The notes under the pieces: generated by a model | Told to the model about the DNA's origin: nothing | Seen by the model: only the letters and a program-made list of their open reading frames with translations | Databases searched by the model: none | Translations under genes and position numbers: made by a program | Shown here: piece by piece, positions 33,646-34,346 of the stretch | Position numbering within the stretch: position 1 is the stretch's first letter | Layout of the letters: every line of letters starts with the position of its first letter | Origin: a virus | Virus record (IMG/VR): IMGVR_UViG_3300006735_000105 | Location: 1 to 34,346 of that record | DNA length: 34,346 bases | Strand: one strand, 5' to 3'

Positions 33646-34346
33646 TGGCTAGAGTACATACTACTTTCATAACATCAAACAACGTGACAATAAACTCACC
33701 TTTTCGTTCTGTCACCCCCAAAAGGGCGGTACTAAAACGGCATGCAAACGACTCGTCAAATATAGAAGAGTTTGACGCAACAGGATCTATATCAGAAACT
33801 CTTGAGTTTCCGTTTGGACCTAAAGATTTAAAGTTTGATGGTATGGCTGCAAACATGGTTCAGATAGCTAGGCCTGGAAAACGACCTCTCTTAGAGAAAG
33901 AGAACAACAAGCTACGCCAAGTAACCTTTAATGCGGTTATTGCTATAAAGGAAACGGGTGGAACAACATCTGTTATACCAATGTTGGAAACGTTGGAAAT
34001 GTTAGCTGGTTCTGGCGCTGTTTGTTCTTTTACGTATGGTACTACTAAGCTAGGGTTTTCTGTTTGTTTGACAGCTTTTTCTCATACTGTTAAGTACAGG
34101 AACTCTGAAGGTGAGCCTGTTAGGGTTGATGCGAGCATAACTTTAACTGAAAAGCCAGTGTTTACTCAGGAGCTTGTACAGTTGGATGTTATTCCTTTTA
34201 CGCCTCCTAAAGTTAAGTTACCGCCCCCTCCAGAAGAGCCACCTGACGATCCTGAAGATCCGCTTGTTGGCACTAATGCGGGTGTATGGGCTTCACAGCA
34301 AGAACTTAGAGATCGTGCTAATATTGAAATTTCGGCTTATACTGAA
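33645..34346 (+). CDS. Baseplate or tail-tip protein (3' end outside window)
   Basis: The frame is open from the ATG at 33645, coupled through TAATG to the tape measure, to the last base (234 codons). The N-terminal 190 residues are strand-rich, with FPFGPKDLKFDGMAANMVQI and RPGKRPLLEKENNKLRQVTF. That layout recalls the small baseplate proteins that sit between the tape measure and hub in contractile phages and often end in LysM. A Pro/Asp/Glu-rich linker follows (about residues 185-210), then the start of another domain. A LysM domain might lie beyond the window. The baseplate assignment rests on order and general resemblance. Confidence 0.65.
   Translation, partial: MARVHTTFITSNNVTINSPFRSVTPKRAVLKRHANDSSNIEEFDATGSISETLEFPFGPKDLKFDGMAANMVQIARPGKRPLLEKENNKLRQVTFNAVIAIKETGGTTSVIPMLETLEMLAGSGAVCSFTYGTTKLGFSVCLTAFSHTVKYRNSEGEPVRVDASITLTEKPVFTQELVQLDVIPFTPPKVKLPPPPEEPPDDPEDPLVGTNAGVWASQQELRDRANIEISAYTE

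Overview
The window is a 34 kb piece of a tailed-phage genome (free phage or prophage), cut at both ends, with every gene on the + strand. It encodes an HK97-type major capsid protein, head-tail connector and neck proteins, a tail sheath and tube, a tail-assembly chaperone pair, a tape measure and a baseplate protein, so the particle has a contractile tail (myovirus morphology). The DNA is AT-rich (roughly 40% G+C by eye). Several genes have a sigma70-type -10 hexamer ending 6-7 nt before the ATG and no ribosome binding site, which points to leaderless mRNAs. That habit, with a class II (B12-dependent) ribonucleotide reductase, suggests a low-GC actinobacterial host, perhaps aquatic. The host is inference.

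Layout. 1-7437: the 3' part of a giant, charged, low-complexity protein. 7496-9431: two overlapping head-region genes. 9506-11066: promoter, structured leader, major capsid gene and a strong terminator. 11080-15714: a non-virion cassette (unknown protein, ribonucleotide reductase, unknown protein, helicase-associated-domain/HTH protein, two-TM membrane protein, MazG/Nmad1-like protein) with its own promoters and terminators, lying between capsid and connector genes. 15796-18345: a tiny Arg-rich protein, connector, virion-morphogenesis (gpG/gpS-like) protein and a tail-terminator-like protein with an Fn3 domain. 18358-25701: a second giant protein of 2447 aa. 25742-26439: three small overlapping genes. 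26592-34346: sheath, tube, M15 endolysin, chaperone with a -1 frameshift extension, tape measure, and the start of a baseplate gene.

The most interesting content is the two giant proteins. The second looks like a 'polyvalent' protein. Its parts, in order, are an N-terminal DxDxDG motif, a domain that occurs twice, a GNAT-like region, an HExxH zincin, one probable ADP-ribosyltransferase (ART) domain, the second copy of the duplicated domain, and a C-terminal ART with an intact R / S-x-S / E-x-E signature. Both giants carry a recurrent hexapeptide, REGRAS (variants REGRAA, RPGRAS, RIGRAS, RAGRAS, REGRMT, REGRFS): about 14 copies in the first and 7 in the second. In the second giant the copies fall between recognisable domains. 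Codons differ from copy to copy, so the peptide rather than the DNA is conserved. I suggest it marks processing sites or standard linkers in multi-domain proteins that may be packaged and delivered with the DNA. Processing and delivery are hypotheses; the motif and its placement are visible in the sequence.
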